From Serratia surfactantfaciens (lineage in GTDB: Bacteria > Pseudomonadota > Gammaproteobacteria > Enterobacterales > Enterobacteriaceae): a stretch of DNA of 64,000 bases. The translations under genes and the position numbers were made by a program. Position 1 is the first letter of the stretch. Every line of letters starts with the position of its first letter. The stretch is taken from positions 2,046,001 to 2,110,000 of the forward strand of contig NZ_CP016948.1 in the NCBI RefSeq assembly GCF_001642805.2. The letters are read 5' to 3'. Shown here one piece after another: positions 8,405 through 17,912 of this stretch. The notes below the pieces were generated by a model. That model did not search any database. It had not been told where the DNA came from and worked only from the letters and a program-made list of their open reading frames with translations.

Positions 8405-10039
8405 TCAGTGTTTGATGATATACATCGTCTGGCTGTAGGCCACGTCTTCCGGATTGGTGATCGGGTAGCCTTTTACCCACGGTTTGATCAGGCGGCCGTT
8501 AGTGTATTGATATATCGGCGCGATCGGCGCCTGATCGGCAATGATCTGTTCCATCTTGTTGTAATCGGCGGTCACCGCCGCCGGGTTGGTTTCCCGCCCC
8601 GCCTGCGCCAACAGCTTGTCATAGTCCGCGCTCTTGAATTTGGCGATGTTGCCGCTGTGGGTTGAGGTCAACAGCGACAGGAAGGTCGACGCCTCGTTAT
8701 AATCCCCCACCCAGGAGGCGCGGATCACATCGAAATTGCCGGTATTGCGGCTGTCGATATAGGTCTTCCACTCCTGGTTTTGCAACTTGACGTCAATCCC
8801 CAGCTTTTTCTTCCACATCGAGGCCACGGCGATGGCGATCTTCTGGTGGCTTTCCGAAGTGTTATACAGCAGCGTCAGCTTCAGCGGGTTGTTCGGGCCG
8901 TAACCGGCCGCCTGCAGCAACGCCTTGGCCTGTGCGTCCAGCTCCGCCTGCGATTGCTGTTGCAGCAAGCTCGCTTCCGGTTTGAACCCGGCGGTCACGT
9001 CCGGCGTAAAGTGGTAGGCCGGTTTTTCGCCGGTGCCCAACACTTTTTCCGCGATAATCTTGCGATCGATGGCGTAGGACAAGGCCTGACGCACCCGCAC
9101 GTCGTTGGTCGGCGCGCGCTGGGTGTTGAACGCGTAGTAATAGGTGCCGAGCTGATCCGGGGTGTACACCTGCCCCGGAATGTCTTTCAGCAGCTTCTGA
9201 TACATATTTTTCGGGAAGGATTCGGTGATGTCGATGTCGCCCGCCAGGTAGCGCTTGGTGGCGTTGGATTCCTGATTGATCGGCACGAAGGTCACTTTGG
9301 TCAGCACGGTGCGCGCATGATCCCAGTAATGGTCATTAGGCGTCAGCACCAACTTCTCGTTCACCACCCGCTCCTGCAGTTTGAACGCGCCGTTGCCCAC
9401 CAGATTGCCGACCTTGGTCCAGTCGTTGCCGTATTTTTCCACCACCGCCTTATTCACCGGGAACAGGCTGAAATTGGCCGTCAGGCTGACGAAGTACGGC
9501 ACCGGCTTATCCAGCTGCACCTTCAGCGTGTAGTCATCGGGCGCCGACACGCCCAAGCGATCGGCCGGCAGCTTGCCGCTGATGATCTGCTCGGCGTTCT
9601 GGATCCCCGCCAGCTGGGCGAACCAGGCGAACGGCGACAGGTTTTTCGGCTCGACCAGCCGTTGCCAGCTGTAGACGAAATCCTTCGCAGTGACAGGGTC
9701 ACCGTTTGACCAGCGCGCGTCTTTGCGCAGATGGAAAATATAAGTCTGGTTATCGCTGGTCTGCCAGCGGGTGGCGACGCCGGGGATCACTTTCCCGGTG
9801 GCGTCCTGGTTGACCAACCCTTCGAACAGATCGCGCGCCAGCTGCGCCTCCGGCAAGCCCACCGCTTTGATCGGGTCGAGCGAGGCCGGTTCGTCTTTAA
9901 TGTGGCGCACGATTTCCTGTTTGTCCGCCAGCGCGGTGCCCGGGGGAACCTGCGCCGCCATGGCGCTGCTCATACAGGCGCCGATCGCCGCCGCGCAAAG
10001 CGCCAAACGAAAACCCCGTTGCATTTTTTTTCCCGTCAT
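8405..10039 (-). CDS. mppA: periplasmic murein-peptide-binding protein MppA (OppA family)
   Basis: 544 residues from the chosen start. SBP family 5 periplasmic receptor that delivers murein tripeptide (L-Ala-gamma-D-Glu-meso-DAP) to the Opp permease for recycling. It has a signal peptide (FRLALCAAAIGACMSSAMA) and classic OppA-type sequence: VRHIKDEPASLDP, DLFEGLV, FHLRKDARWSNGDPVTAKDFVYSWQRL and VRQALSYAIDRK. I placed the start at 10039 because GGGGGAC precedes it at a proper distance; 10024 and 10063 are alternatives that do not alter the mature protein. Family resemblance alone would also allow OppA. Placement near mpaA and ycjG, which process and epimerise the same murein peptides, favours MppA. 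Confidence 0.87.
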   Translation of the reverse strand: MTGKKMQRGFRLALCAAAIGACMSSAMAAQVPPGTALADKQEIVRHIKDEPASLDPIKAVGLPEAQLARDLFEGLVNQDATGKVIPGVATRWQTSDNQTYIFHLRKDARWSNGDPVTAKDFVYSWQRLVEPKNLSPFAWFAQLAGIQNAEQIISGKLPADRLGVSAPDDYTLKVQLDKPVPYFVSLTANFSLFPVNKAVVEKYGNDWTKVGNLVGNGAFKLQERVVNEKLVLTPNDHYWDHARTVLTKVTFVPINQESNATKRYLAGDIDITESFPKNMYQKLLKDIPGQVYTPDQLGTYYYAFNTQRAPTNDVRVRQALSYAIDRKIIAEKVLGTGEKPAYHFTPDVTAGFKPEASLLQQQSQAELDAQAKALLQAAGYGPNNPLKLTLLYNTSESHQKIAIAVASMWKKKLGIDVKLQNQEWKTYIDSRNTGNFDVIRASWVGDYNEASTFLSLLTSTHSGNIAKFKSADYDKLLAQAGRETNPAAVTADYNKMEQIIADQAPIAPIYQYTNGRLIKPWVKGYPITNPEDVAYSQTMYIIKH

Positions 10040-10146
10040 TGTGATTTGTCCCCCGTTAACCATCTGAATTTTTTATCATATAGCACAAGATCCGTCCGGC
10101 CTAGAGCCCGCGGCCGAGAAGTTGCAAAAAGTGCGATTCAGGCGAT

Positions 10147-10178
10147 AAAAAACCCGTGCGGCGCAGGGCGGCACGGGT
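10147..10178 (-). terminator. terminator after the 10199-10549 gene
   Basis: ACCCGTGC / GCACGGGT arms (10152-10159 and 10171-10178) on the minus strand lead into TTTTTTATC. It begins about 20 nt past the stop of the small gene. Confidence 0.85.
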
Positions 10179-10198
10179 GGTGTTTACAGCAGCGGCCG

Positions 10199-10549
10199 TC
10201 AGTCGTACAGGTGGATGCTGTTGATGCGGTAGCTGAACTCTTCACCCTCTTCTTCATCGAATACGGTGAAAAAGCCTTTCTCGGCCAGCGGGCGGGCCGA
10301 GATATCGGTTTTTTGCAGCTGACGCGCGTCGGCGTCATCGTAGCCGTAGTCGAGATAGAAGGCATCTTTCTGATAATCGATGTGCAGGGTGAACGGATAG
10401 TTCGATTCGTCCCCGCGCCCGTCGTCGTTTTTCACCACGCCGAACCATTCCCCCTGGCGGATCTGGTTTTCAGCGTCCACGCCGCACAGCAGCGTGATGG
10501 TGTCATTTTCATTTTCGCTATAGCTGGCGATGATTCTGGCTACTGGCAT
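10199..10549 (-). CDS. hypothetical small acidic protein
   Basis: 116 residues, not assigned to a family. The start at 10549 is set by AGAGGA 7 nt upstream on the minus strand; the longer reading upstream overlaps the mpaA promoter region and lacks a site. The product is acidic, without signal peptide, and looks like an all-beta domain (MPVARIIASYSENEND, ITLLCGVDAENQ, WFGVVKNDDG, PFTLHIDYQKDAFYLDYGYDD, YRINSIHLYD). It has its own strong terminator and lies between divergent mpaA and the mppA start, so it may be co-regulated with murein recycling, but nothing in the sequence states a role. Confidence 0.75.
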   Translation of the reverse strand: MPVARIIASYSENENDTITLLCGVDAENQIRQGEWFGVVKNDDGRGDESNYPFTLHIDYQKDAFYLDYGYDDADARQLQKTDISARPLAEKGFFTVFDEEEGEEFSYRINSIHLYD

Positions 10550-10755
10550 GTTAAATCCTCTTGCGGGTGATTGGCTTAGCTCTGCCGTTAGTATAACAAC
10601 AGCCTCAGGCCAGGTGCGGTTTAATTGGCGTTTTCGCCGCCGCGGCGTCACAGATCGCGCAAACGCCGCACAATTGCGATGGGAAAGATGCCGCAAAGCG
10701 TAATACACTGAATAAAATGACAATGACTCTCGAACTTTAACTCAGGGACAACACC

Positions 10756-11463
10756 ATGACCGAACATCGACCGCGCAGTGAACGTGGCCAGTTGGCCGTC
10801 GCAGGAGAGAACTACGGCAGCTCGCTGCTGGGCGCGCCGCTGCTCTATTTCCCGGCGGCGGTCAGCGGCCCCGAGACCGGGCTTATCATCGCCGGCACCC
10901 ACGGCGATGAGAGCGCCGCCATCGTAACCCTGTCCTGTGCGCTGCGCAGCATCGCGCCGAGCCAGCTGCGCCACCATGTGGTGCTGGCGGTCAACCCCGA
11001 CGGCTGCCAGCTGGGGCTGCGCGCCAATGCCAACGGCGTCGATCTGAACCGCAATTTCCCGGCCGCCAACTGGCGCTCCGGCGACACCGTCTACCGCTGG
11101 AACAGCGCGGCGCCGGTGCGTGACGTCAAGCTTTCCACCGGCGGGCGCCCCGGTTCCGAACCGGAAACCCAGGCGCTGTGCCATCTTATTCATCGCCTGA
11201 AACCGCACTGGGTGGTGTCGTTCCATGAGCCGCTGGCCTGCATCGAAGATCCCGCCAGCTCGCGACTCGGCGTTTGGCTGTCGCACAAGTTCGAACTGCC
11301 GCTGGTAACCAGCGTCGGTTATGAAACCCCCGGTTCGTTCGGCAGCTGGTGCGCGGATCTGTCGCTGCCGTGCATCACCGCCGAATTCCCGCCGATCTCC
11401 GCCGATGCCGCCAGCGAGCGCTACATCGATGCGATGACCGAGCTGCTGACCTACCCGAATTAA
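10756..11463 (+). CDS. mpaA: murein tripeptide amidase MpaA
   Basis: 235 residues. M14-family zinc carboxypeptidase that cleaves the gamma-D-Glu-DAP bond of murein tripeptide in the cytoplasm. Zinc ligands are H49 and E52 in GTHGDE and the His of VVSFHEPL. The substrate-carboxylate motif NGVDLNRNFPA is intact. AGGGAC precedes the ATG. The stop is 3 nt from the convergent ycjG stop. The released L-Ala-D-Glu is the substrate of the neighbouring epimerase YcjG, so mppA, mpaA and ycjG form a recycling group as in E. coli. Confidence 0.93.
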   Translation: MTEHRPRSERGQLAVAGENYGSSLLGAPLLYFPAAVSGPETGLIIAGTHGDESAAIVTLSCALRSIAPSQLRHHVVLAVNPDGCQLGLRANANGVDLNRNFPAANWRSGDTVYRWNSAAPVRDVKLSTGGRPGSEPETQALCHLIHRLKPHWVVSFHEPLACIEDPASSRLGVWLSHKFELPLVTSVGYETPGSFGSWCADLSLPCITAEFPPISADAASERYIDAMTELLTYPN

Positions 11464-11466
11464 TCG

Positions 11467-12441
11467 CTACGGGGCGATATCGACGATCGCCCCGCATTCG
11501 AACGCCAGGCCCGGCTCGACGTCCCGCGCCAGCCAGGTCGGGCCGTCCAGATCGACGAAGCGCGCCGCCGGCGCCAGCGGCAAGGCGGCGGATATCGCCC
11601 GCGACGTGCACAACATGCAGCCGAGCATGATGGCGAACCCCTGTTCGCGCGCGGCCTGCGCCAGCGCCAGCGCCTCGGTCAAGCCGCCGGTTTTGTCCAG
11701 TTTGATGTTGACCATCTGATAGCGCTGCGCCAGCTGCGGCAGATCGGCGCGGGTATGGCAGCTTTCGTCGGCGCAGATCGGCAGCGGATGAATGAAATGC
11801 TCCAGCGCGGCGTCGTCACCGGCAGGCAGCGGCTGCTCCAGCATCGCCACACCGAGATCGGCCAGCAACTGGCAGCGCGCCGCCAGCCCTTCCGCCTGCC
11901 AGGATTCATTGGCGTCGACGATCAGCGTCGCCTGCGGCACCGCAGCGCGGATCGCCACCAGCCGCTCGCTGATATAGTGATCGTCGAGTTTGATCTTCAG
12001 CAGCGTGGCGCCCTGCCGCGCCAGTTCGCGCGCGGCGAAGGCCATTGCCTCCGGCGTGCCGATGCTGACGGTCTGCGCCATGCGAATCTGCGCCGGCGCC
12101 GTCACGCCGCTGCGCTGCCACAGGCTCTGTTCGTGCAACCTGCACTCCAGATCCCACAACGCCGAGTCCAGCGCGTTGCGGGCGGCGCCCGCCGGCATCT
12201 GCGTCAGCAGCTGCTCGCGGGTCATGCCCTGCGCGATCGCCGGCGCCATCTCAGCCAGCTGCGCCATCACCGACTCCTCGCTCTCGCCATAGCGCGGATA
12301 CGGCGTGCATTCACCGACGCCGCGCACCTCCTGCTGTTCGATTTCGACCACCACCACCCGGGCTTCGGTGCGGCTGCCGCGCGCAATCACGAAGGCGGTA
12401 TGCAGCGGCCAGGCTTCCGGGTAAAAACGCATGTCTCTCAT
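11467..12441 (-). CDS. ycjG: L-Ala-D/L-Glu epimerase
   Basis: 324 residues, enolase superfamily (muconate lactonizing subgroup). It epimerises L-Ala-D-Glu to L-Ala-L-Glu so that murein dipeptide can be hydrolysed by general peptidases. The catalytic lysines are the second Lys of LLKIKLDD and the Lys in VNIKLDKTGG. The metal ligands are Asp of IVDANESW, Glu of MLEQPLP and Asp of CADESCH. The start at 12441 (MRDMRFYPE) has AGGAG 7 nt upstream; 12432 is an alternative. Length and motifs match E. coli YcjG. It lies tail to tail with mpaA. Confidence 0.93.
   Translation of the reverse strand: MRDMRFYPEAWPLHTAFVIARGSRTEARVVVVEIEQQEVRGVGECTPYPRYGESEESVMAQLAEMAPAIAQGMTREQLLTQMPAGAARNALDSALWDLECRLHEQSLWQRSGVTAPAQIRMAQTVSIGTPEAMAFAARELARQGATLLKIKLDDHYISERLVAIRAAVPQATLIVDANESWQAEGLAARCQLLADLGVAMLEQPLPAGDDAALEHFIHPLPICADESCHTRADLPQLAQRYQMVNIKLDKTGGLTEALALAQAAREQGFAIMLGCMLCTSRAISAALPLAPAARFVDLDGPTWLARDVEPGLAFECGAIVDIAP
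11470..11494 (+). other. hairpin at the mpaA/ycjG convergent 3' ends
   Basis: CGGGGCGAT (11470-11478) pairs perfectly with ATCGCCCCG (11486-11494), just after mpaA and inside the last codons of ycjG. There is no T tract, so it may protect or define mRNA 3' ends rather than act as an intrinsic terminator. Confidence 0.35.
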
Positions 12442-12666
12442 AACGGCTCCTGAGCGAAAACCGCGCATCCAGGCGGGTGGATGCGCCGGTGATGTTTTAT
12501 AGAACAGCCTAATATATACAACTATTTAGCAAACTTTGATATCCAATCCGCCCCGGTTGTCATAAACTGTCGCCAGGGTGTGAACCTGATGTTAACTGCC
12601 GTTACCGGCGCACCGTTTCATCAGGTTCATACCCTTTGTATAAACACCTGTAAAAGGAATCTAGCA

Positions 12667-13170
12667 ATGACTCAGACAGTACATTTTCAAGGCAATCCGG
12701 TCGGCGTAGCGGGCAAGCTGCCACAGCAGGGCGAACAGGCCAAGGCCTTCTCGCTGGTTGCCAAAGACCTGTCAGACGTAGCGCTGAGCAGCTTCGCGGG
12801 TAAACGCAAAGTCCTGAACATCTTCCCAAGCATCGATACCGGTGTCTGCGCGACGTCGGTGCGTAAATTCAACCAGTTGGCCAGCGGCCTGGATAACACC
12901 GTGGTGCTGTGCATCTCCGCCGATCTGCCGTTCGCGCAGTCGCGTTTCTGCGGCGCGGAAGGCCTGAGCAACGTGGTCACCCTGTCCACCCTGCGCGGTG
13001 CCGAATTCAAGCAGGCGTACGGCGTCGAAATCGCCGAAGGTCCGTTGGCGGGCCTGACCGCGCGTGCGGTCGTGGTTCTGGATGGCCAGGACAACGTGCT
13101 GTACAGCGAGCTGGTGAACGAAATCACCACCGAGCCAGACTACGACGCGGCGCTGGCTGCGCTGAAATGA
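12667..13170 (+). CDS. tpx: thiol peroxidase Tpx
   Basis: 167 residues. Periplasm- or cytoplasm-associated atypical 2-Cys peroxiredoxin that reduces lipid and other peroxides with thioredoxin. The peroxidatic cysteine is C61 ([15 protein letters not shown]) and the resolving cysteine is C95 (SRFCGAEG). The ATG at 12667 follows AAAAGGAATC; the 29-residue longer reading is not supported. It is convergent with tyrR, sharing a terminator, the same arrangement as in E. coli. Confidence 0.97.
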   Translation: MTQTVHFQGNPVGVAGKLPQQGEQAKAFSLVAKDLSDVALSSFAGKRKVLNIFPSIDTGVCATSVRKFNQLASGLDNTVVLCISADLPFAQSRFCGAEGLSNVVTLSTLRGAEFKQAYGVEIAEGPLAGLTARAVVVLDGQDNVLYSELVNEITTEPDYDAALAALK

Positions 13171-13204
13171 CAAAGCCGGCGGATGCCGGCTTTGGATACA
13201 CGTT

Positions 13205-13229
13205 AAAGGCGCCGCAAGGCGCCTTTTTT
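13205..13229 (+). terminator. terminator of tpx
   Basis: AAAGGCGCC / GGCGCCTTT with a GCAA loop is followed by TTT; the T run overlaps the tyrR stop codon. A second hairpin, AAGCCGGC/GCCGGCTT (about 13173-13192), directly precedes it. Confidence 0.85.
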
Positions 13230-14799
13230 ATTCTTCGCCTTCGGCGCCGCCCTTGCGGCTGCTCAGGCCATACTCGCGCAGCTTGTTGGCGATGGCGGTA
13301 TGGGAAACGCCCAGCCGTTTCGCCAGCTTGCGGGTGCTGGGATAGGTGCGATACAGACGCGTCAGCACCGAGCGCTCGAAACGCTTGCTGATGTCGTCCA
13401 GCGAACCGTCCAACACCTCGTCGCCCAGCGACATCTCCACCTCGAACTCCGGCAGCACGATATCCTGCGGCCGCAGCTCGTAGCCTTCGGTTTGCGTCAG
13501 CGCGCGGTAGATGGCGTTTTTCAGCTGGCGCACGTTGCCCGGCCAGCCGTATTTGCTGAGGAAACCGCCCAGATCGCTCGCCAGCTTGGGCCGCGCTACG
13601 CCCTGCTCGTCGGCGAAGCGCGCCACGAACAGCTCGGTCAGCGGCATGATGTCCTGCGGACGCTCGCGCAGCGGCGGGATAGTGATGGTCAGCACGTTGA
13701 GGCGATAGTAGAGATCTTCGCGGAATTCGCCGCGCTGCACCAGCTCGGTAAGGTTTTTCTGGGTGGCGCAGATCACGCGCACATCGACATGCACCTCATG
13801 CTCTTCACCGACGCGGCGGAAGGTGCCGTCGTTGAGGAAGCGCAGCAGTTTGGTCTGCATGCGCGGCGACATCTCGCCGATCTCATCCAGCAACACCGAG
13901 CCGCCGTTAGCCTGCTCAAAGAAACCCTTCTTGCCTTCCAGCGCATTGGGATACGCGCCCGGCGCATGGCCGAACAGTTCGCTCTCCACCACGTCATCCG
14001 GCAACGCGGCGCAGTTCAGCGCCAGGAACGGCTGTTTGCCGCGCGGGCTGCGCAGATGGCAGGCGCGGGCCAGAATATCCTTGCCGGTACCGGTATCGCC
14101 GACGATCAGCAGCGGCGCGTCGAGCATCGCCAGTTTGCGCGCCTGCTCCAGCACATGGCGCATCTTGGCGCTCACCGCGACGATGTGATCGAATTCGGTA
14201 TCGTCGTTCACCGACAGATTTTGCAGCTGGCGGCCCATGCGCGCGGTGGACTTCAGCATCACCACCGCGCCGACCGCGGCCGGCTGCTGCTGTTCGTCTT
14301 CCAGATAGATAGGCGTGATGTCCATCAGGAAGTCCTGGCTGCGGATCACCACCCGTTCCGAGTGCGGCGCCGTCTGCTCGCTCTCCAGCCAGCGGCTGAA
14401 GTTATAGCCGCCGATCAGCGCGCCGGCGGTCTGGTTGCGGATTTTGTCTTCGTTCAGGCTGAACAACGCCTGCGCCGCCGGGTTGGCCAGCTCGACCTTG
14501 CCTTTCATATCGATGGAGAACACCGGTTCCGGCATCGACTCCAACAGTGCACGCAGCGCGCGATGTTCGCGTTCGGAAGGCATAAAGCTGACGGTGCGCA
14601 CGTCGGTCACGCCGGCGATGCGGCGGATCTCCGCCATCAGCGCGCGGAAAGTATCGAAATCCAGCTGGGAGAAGTTGAGGTAAATGCGGCCGATGGGATC
14701 GATCTCGATGCCACGCAGGTCAATGCTGCGCGATACCAAAAGATCGAGTAATTCTCGAGTGAGACCGAGACGGTCTTCGCAAAATACTTCCAAACGCAT
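13228..14799 (-). CDS. tyrR: transcriptional regulator TyrR
   Basis: 523 residues. Aromatic-amino-acid-responsive repressor/activator. An N-terminal ACT domain (MRLEVFCEDRLGLTRELLDLLVSR, residues 1-70) is followed by a PAS domain (about 78-190). The AAA+ domain has Walker A GDTGTGKD and Walker B LLDEIGEM. A C-terminal Fis-type helix-turn-helix (STRKLAKRLGVSHTAIANKL) follows. The sigma-54 contact loop GAFTGA is replaced by GAYPNALEGKK, as known for TyrR, which acts with sigma-70 RNA polymerase. The start matches E. coli. It is monocistronic and convergent with tpx. Confidence 0.96.
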   Translation of the reverse strand: MRLEVFCEDRLGLTRELLDLLVSRSIDLRGIEIDPIGRIYLNFSQLDFDTFRALMAEIRRIAGVTDVRTVSFMPSEREHRALRALLESMPEPVFSIDMKGKVELANPAAQALFSLNEDKIRNQTAGALIGGYNFSRWLESEQTAPHSERVVIRSQDFLMDITPIYLEDEQQQPAAVGAVVMLKSTARMGRQLQNLSVNDDTEFDHIVAVSAKMRHVLEQARKLAMLDAPLLIVGDTGTGKDILARACHLRSPRGKQPFLALNCAALPDDVVESELFGHAPGAYPNALEGKKGFFEQANGGSVLLDEIGEMSPRMQTKLLRFLNDGTFRRVGEEHEVHVDVRVICATQKNLTELVQRGEFREDLYYRLNVLTITIPPLRERPQDIMPLTELFVARFADEQGVARPKLASDLGGFLSKYGWPGNVRQLKNAIYRALTQTEGYELRPQDIVLPEFEVEMSLGDEVLDGSLDDISKRFERSVLTRLYRTYPSTRKLAKRLGVSHTAIANKLREYGLSSRKGGAEGEE

Positions 14800-15080
14800 C
14801 AGTGTTGGCCTTATCTCTGCAGGTGCGGGGATCGTTGACGATGATGATACTCCCTCACACCGGGCGGTAGAAGCGATCTGTCAGCAAAAGTTGACAGAAC
14901 TCTGATTTATTGCCGTGGCTGCTGATTTTAAACGCAAGTGAATAACAGCATCGGCGTCATTTTAGCCATCAAACAGAGAGTTATCACAACAAGAATTAAT
15001 ATGGCAGATATTTATCACGCATTTGCAGGGGGATCGACTATCGTCAAGTCTTGATTACGTCCCGCGCCGGTACCGCTCAG
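14800..15080. other. intergenic region upstream of tyrR
   Basis: About 280 bp without a supported gene. It holds the tyrR promoter region, including a perfect 7-bp inverted repeat TCTGTCA (14877-14883) / TGACAGA (14892-14898), a possible operator about 80-100 bp upstream of tyrR. A 17-codon reading from 15001 has no convincing ribosome site and is not called. Confidence 0.4.
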
Positions 15081-15105
15081 AAAACGGCGCTCTCGCGAGC
15101 GCCGT
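15081..15105 (-). terminator. terminator of ycjF (end of psp-ycjXF transcript)
   Basis: CGGCGCTC (15085-15092) pairs with GAGCGCCG (15097-15104); read on the minus strand it runs into TTTT. It starts 8 nt past the ycjF stop. Confidence 0.7.
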
Positions 15106-15112
15106 AGCGAGG

Positions 15113-16174
15113 TTATTTGGCCTTGCCGTCGTTTTTTTTCAACGTGTCTTTCAACTGGCCGATCAGTTGGCTGCGGAAATCGCCGAGCTTCGGTTTTTCC
15201 CCTTCCAGCCACGGCAGCGGACGGCACAGTTCCATCGCCTTGATGCCCAACCGCGCGGTCAACAGCCCGGCGCCAATACCCTGCGCCGCGCGCGCCGACA
15301 GCCGCGCCGCCAGATCCTGCGACATCCAGTCCATCCCCACTTCGCGCACCAGCTCGGAGGCGCCGGCGAAGGCGATGTTCAACAACACCAGTCGGAACAG
15401 GCGGATGCGGCTGAAGTAGCCCAGCTCGATGCCGTACAGCGCGGCGATGCGGTTGATCAAGCGGATGTTGCGCCAGGCGATGAACGCCATGTCCACCAGC
15501 GCCAGCGGGCTGACGGCGATCATCAGCGTCGATTCGGCGGCGGAGCGGCTGATTTCGCGCCGTGCCTGGTTGTCCAACACCGGCTGCACCAGTTTGGCGT
15601 ACAGCTCCACCACTTCGCGATCGTTCTGCGTTTCATGCAGCGACGCCTGCCAGCGCTGCAGCGCCGGATGCCCCTGATCCAGCCCGGCCTGGCGCGCCAG
15701 CTTCTCGCAGAATTCGCGTCCTTGCCCCAGCCCGTGGCTGTGCAACAGCTCGCGCGCCACGTCGCGCTCCTCCGCACGCTGACGCAGCCGATACAAACGC
15801 CGCCACTCGGTGACTACCGAACCGACGCCGGCGAACACGATCAGGCCGCCGGCCACGCCGCCGCCCATGGCGATCCAGTCCTGCTGCACCCAGGCGGTAT
15901 GCACCCACTGCACGCCCTGCGCCACCACGCTGACGCCGAACAGCGCCAGCCCGGCGGTGACCATTTTGCGCCACAGGCTGCGTTTCGGCTTTAGCGCAGC
16001 GTTGATGATGCCCTCGGCGCGCCCTTCTTCCTCTTCCTGCTGCAGCTCCGGCGCCGCCGGAAAGAAGCTTTCCGCCTGCTCGGCGTCGAAAGCGACGCCG
16101 GCGCGCAACGCCGGCTCCTGTGGCGGCTGCAGCGGCTCGTCAAAATCGATACGCGGTTTGATCGGCTCGCTCAT
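15113..16174 (-). CDS. ycjF: inner-membrane protein YcjF (UPF0283)
   Basis: 353 residues. An acidic, Pro/Glu-rich N-terminus (about 1-60) is followed by two adjacent membrane helices (about residues 68-120: [20 protein letters not shown] and [17 protein letters not shown]). A conserved cytoplasmic region comes next, with another hydrophobic stretch near [20 protein letters not shown]. It matches E. coli YcjF across its length; function is not established. The start codon overlaps the ycjX stop by 4 nt (ATGA), so the two are translationally coupled and belong to the psp transcript. Confidence 0.92.
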   Translation of the reverse strand: MSEPIKPRIDFDEPLQPPQEPALRAGVAFDAEQAESFFPAAPELQQEEEEGRAEGIINAALKPKRSLWRKMVTAGLALFGVSVVAQGVQWVHTAWVQQDWIAMGGGVAGGLIVFAGVGSVVTEWRRLYRLRQRAEERDVARELLHSHGLGQGREFCEKLARQAGLDQGHPALQRWQASLHETQNDREVVELYAKLVQPVLDNQARREISRSAAESTLMIAVSPLALVDMAFIAWRNIRLINRIAALYGIELGYFSRIRLFRLVLLNIAFAGASELVREVGMDWMSQDLAARLSARAAQGIGAGLLTARLGIKAMELCRPLPWLEGEKPKLGDFRSQLIGQLKDTLKKNDGKAK

Positions 16175-17568
16175 CGCAATTTGTCTCCCAGTAAAAACTC
16201 CATCACCGCATCCAGCCGGATGTGCGGCAACGGGCTGTCCACGCTCATGGCACGCGGACGAAACTCATCGAAGCGGAATCCCTGGCTCTGCCAGAACGCC
16301 GGCCCCGGCAGGCGCGCCGGCACTTCGCCGGGGAACACCGTCAGCGGCGCACCGTCGCTCAGGCGGTTACCCTTCAACGCCGGAATGCGCTGCCCCTGGT
16401 GATCGACGATGCCGCTCTCGGTCGCCTGCACCGAGGCCAGGCCGACGCAATCCATGCTGATGCCCTCGAACGCCGCGTTCTGCCACGCCTCTTGCACCAG
16501 CTGTTGCAGCAACGACACCAGATTGGCGTGCTGATCGGCGGTGATATGGTCCGCCTTGGTGGCGGCGAACATCAGTTTGTCGATGGTCGGCGAGAACAGG
16601 CGACGGAACAACGTACGTTTGCCGTAATGGAAGCTCTGCATCAGTTGGGTCAGCGCCAGGCGCATGTCGTTGAACGCCTGCGGGCCGCTGTTCAGCGGCT
16701 GCAGACAGTCGACCAACACGATTTGCCGATCGAAACGAACGAAATGCTCTTTGTAGAAGTTTTTGACGATCGACTGGCAGTAGTAGTTGAAGCGAGCGCG
16801 CAGCATGCCGATGTTGGTGTGTTTATCGGCCTGCGCCAGCTTCGATTCACCGACTGCGGCCACATCGGGCCACGGGAAAAACTGCAGCGCCGGCGCGCCG
16901 GCCATGTCGCCCGGCAGCACGAAACGCCCCGGCTGAATGAAGTGCAGCCCTTCGCTTTTGCAGCGCAGCAGATAATCGGTGTAGGCCTGGGCGATCGCCG
17001 CCAGGCGGTTTTCATCGGCCGGGGCCAGCGGATCGCAAGCCTTGCACAGCTCAAGCCAGGGTTTGGCCCATTCGGCGCGTTCGCCCTGCAGCAGCCCGGT
17101 CATCTGACGCGACCAGGCCAGGTAATCCTGCTCGAGCATCGGCAGATCCAGCAACCATTCACCCGGATAATCGACGATCTCCAGGTACAGCGTCGAGGTG
17201 TCTTTGAAGTGGCGCAGCAGCGAGTCGTTGGAGCGGTAACGCAGCGCCAGACGGATTTCGCTGACGCCGCGCGTCGGCGTAGGCCAGGCCGGCGGCGTGC
17301 CGTAAAGCTGCGCCAGCCCTTCGTCATAGGTGAAACGCTGGATGCCGAGATCGCGCTGCGGGATGCGTTTGACGCCCAGCAGGCGCTCTTCGCGCACCGG
17401 TGAAAACAGCGGCATGCGCGCGCCGCTGTGCACATGCAGCAGTTGGTTGACGAAGGCGGTGATAAAGGCGGTTTTGCCGCTGCGGCTCAGGCCGGTCACC
17501 GCCAGGCGCAGATGGCGATCCATTCCGCGGTTGACCAGCGAGGTTAACTCATTTTGCAGTCGTTTCAT
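16171..17568 (-). CDS. ycjX: YcjX, predicted P-loop GTPase/ATPase of the psp regulon
   Basis: 465 residues. YcjX/DUF463 family stress protein with Walker [10 protein letters not shown] near residues 26-34 and [12 protein letters not shown], resembling a G-protein switch II. It is known as a Psp-regulon member with nucleotide-binding ability; its cellular job is unclear. The start overlaps the pspD coding end by 20 nt, and its own end overlaps ycjF. This packs pspABCD-ycjX-ycjF into one transcript from the sigma-54 promoter at 19299. Confidence 0.93.
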   Translation of the reverse strand: MKRLQNELTSLVNRGMDRHLRLAVTGLSRSGKTAFITAFVNQLLHVHSGARMPLFSPVREERLLGVKRIPQRDLGIQRFTYDEGLAQLYGTPPAWPTPTRGVSEIRLALRYRSNDSLLRHFKDTSTLYLEIVDYPGEWLLDLPMLEQDYLAWSRQMTGLLQGERAEWAKPWLELCKACDPLAPADENRLAAIAQAYTDYLLRCKSEGLHFIQPGRFVLPGDMAGAPALQFFPWPDVAAVGESKLAQADKHTNIGMLRARFNYYCQSIVKNFYKEHFVRFDRQIVLVDCLQPLNSGPQAFNDMRLALTQLMQSFHYGKRTLFRRLFSPTIDKLMFAATKADHITADQHANLVSLLQQLVQEAWQNAAFEGISMDCVGLASVQATESGIVDHQGQRIPALKGNRLSDGAPLTVFPGEVPARLPGPAFWQSQGFRFDEFRPRAMSVDSPLPHIRLDAVMEFLLGDKLR

Positions 17569-17815
17569 TGCTCTCCTTGACGTAACGCCCGAATGCCTTG
17601 TTCAGGCCTTTACGGAACAGCGGTTCCAGCACCAGCGCCAGCACGAAGCGCACCGGTTTGCGGCCGACGGTCTTCAACAGCCAGCCGGCGGCGCCCGCCG
17701 GGCCATAGTTCAATAACGCTATGATGATGACTTTAGCCAATGTCTTCAACATTGCCGCCGCTCCTCGTTTAAATCCACCCGTTCTGACGGTGTTCGCGAC
17801 ATCGATTTTATTCAT
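17549..17815 (-). CDS. pspD: phage shock protein D
   Basis: 88 residues from the chosen start. Small peripheral or membrane-associated Psp protein with hydrophobic segment VIIIALLNYGPAGAAGWLLKTV, matching the YGPAGVAGW core of E. coli PspD. GGAGG 8 nt before the ATG at 17815 supports this start; ATG 17752 would give a 67-residue form closer to the E. coli length. The N-terminal 21 residues (MNKIDVANTVRTGGFKRGAAA) are therefore the uncertain part. It overlaps ycjX by 20 nt. Confidence 0.82.
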   Translation of the reverse strand: MNKIDVANTVRTGGFKRGAAAMLKTLAKVIIIALLNYGPAGAAGWLLKTVGRKPVRFVLALVLEPLFRKGLNKAFGRYVKESNETTAK

Positions 17816-17912
17816 GACAATGCCCTCCGGCACAAGACGATTAAGTTTACATTCAACGGGATAACGGCGGCGCAGATGCCCGGCCAGCGCAGGCCGGGTA
17901 TCGCAAGAAGGG

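Noticed and set aside
15001..15054. 17-codon ORF MADIYHAFAGGSTIVKS upstream of tyrR
   Set aside because: Weak start context and very short; not distinguishable from chance.
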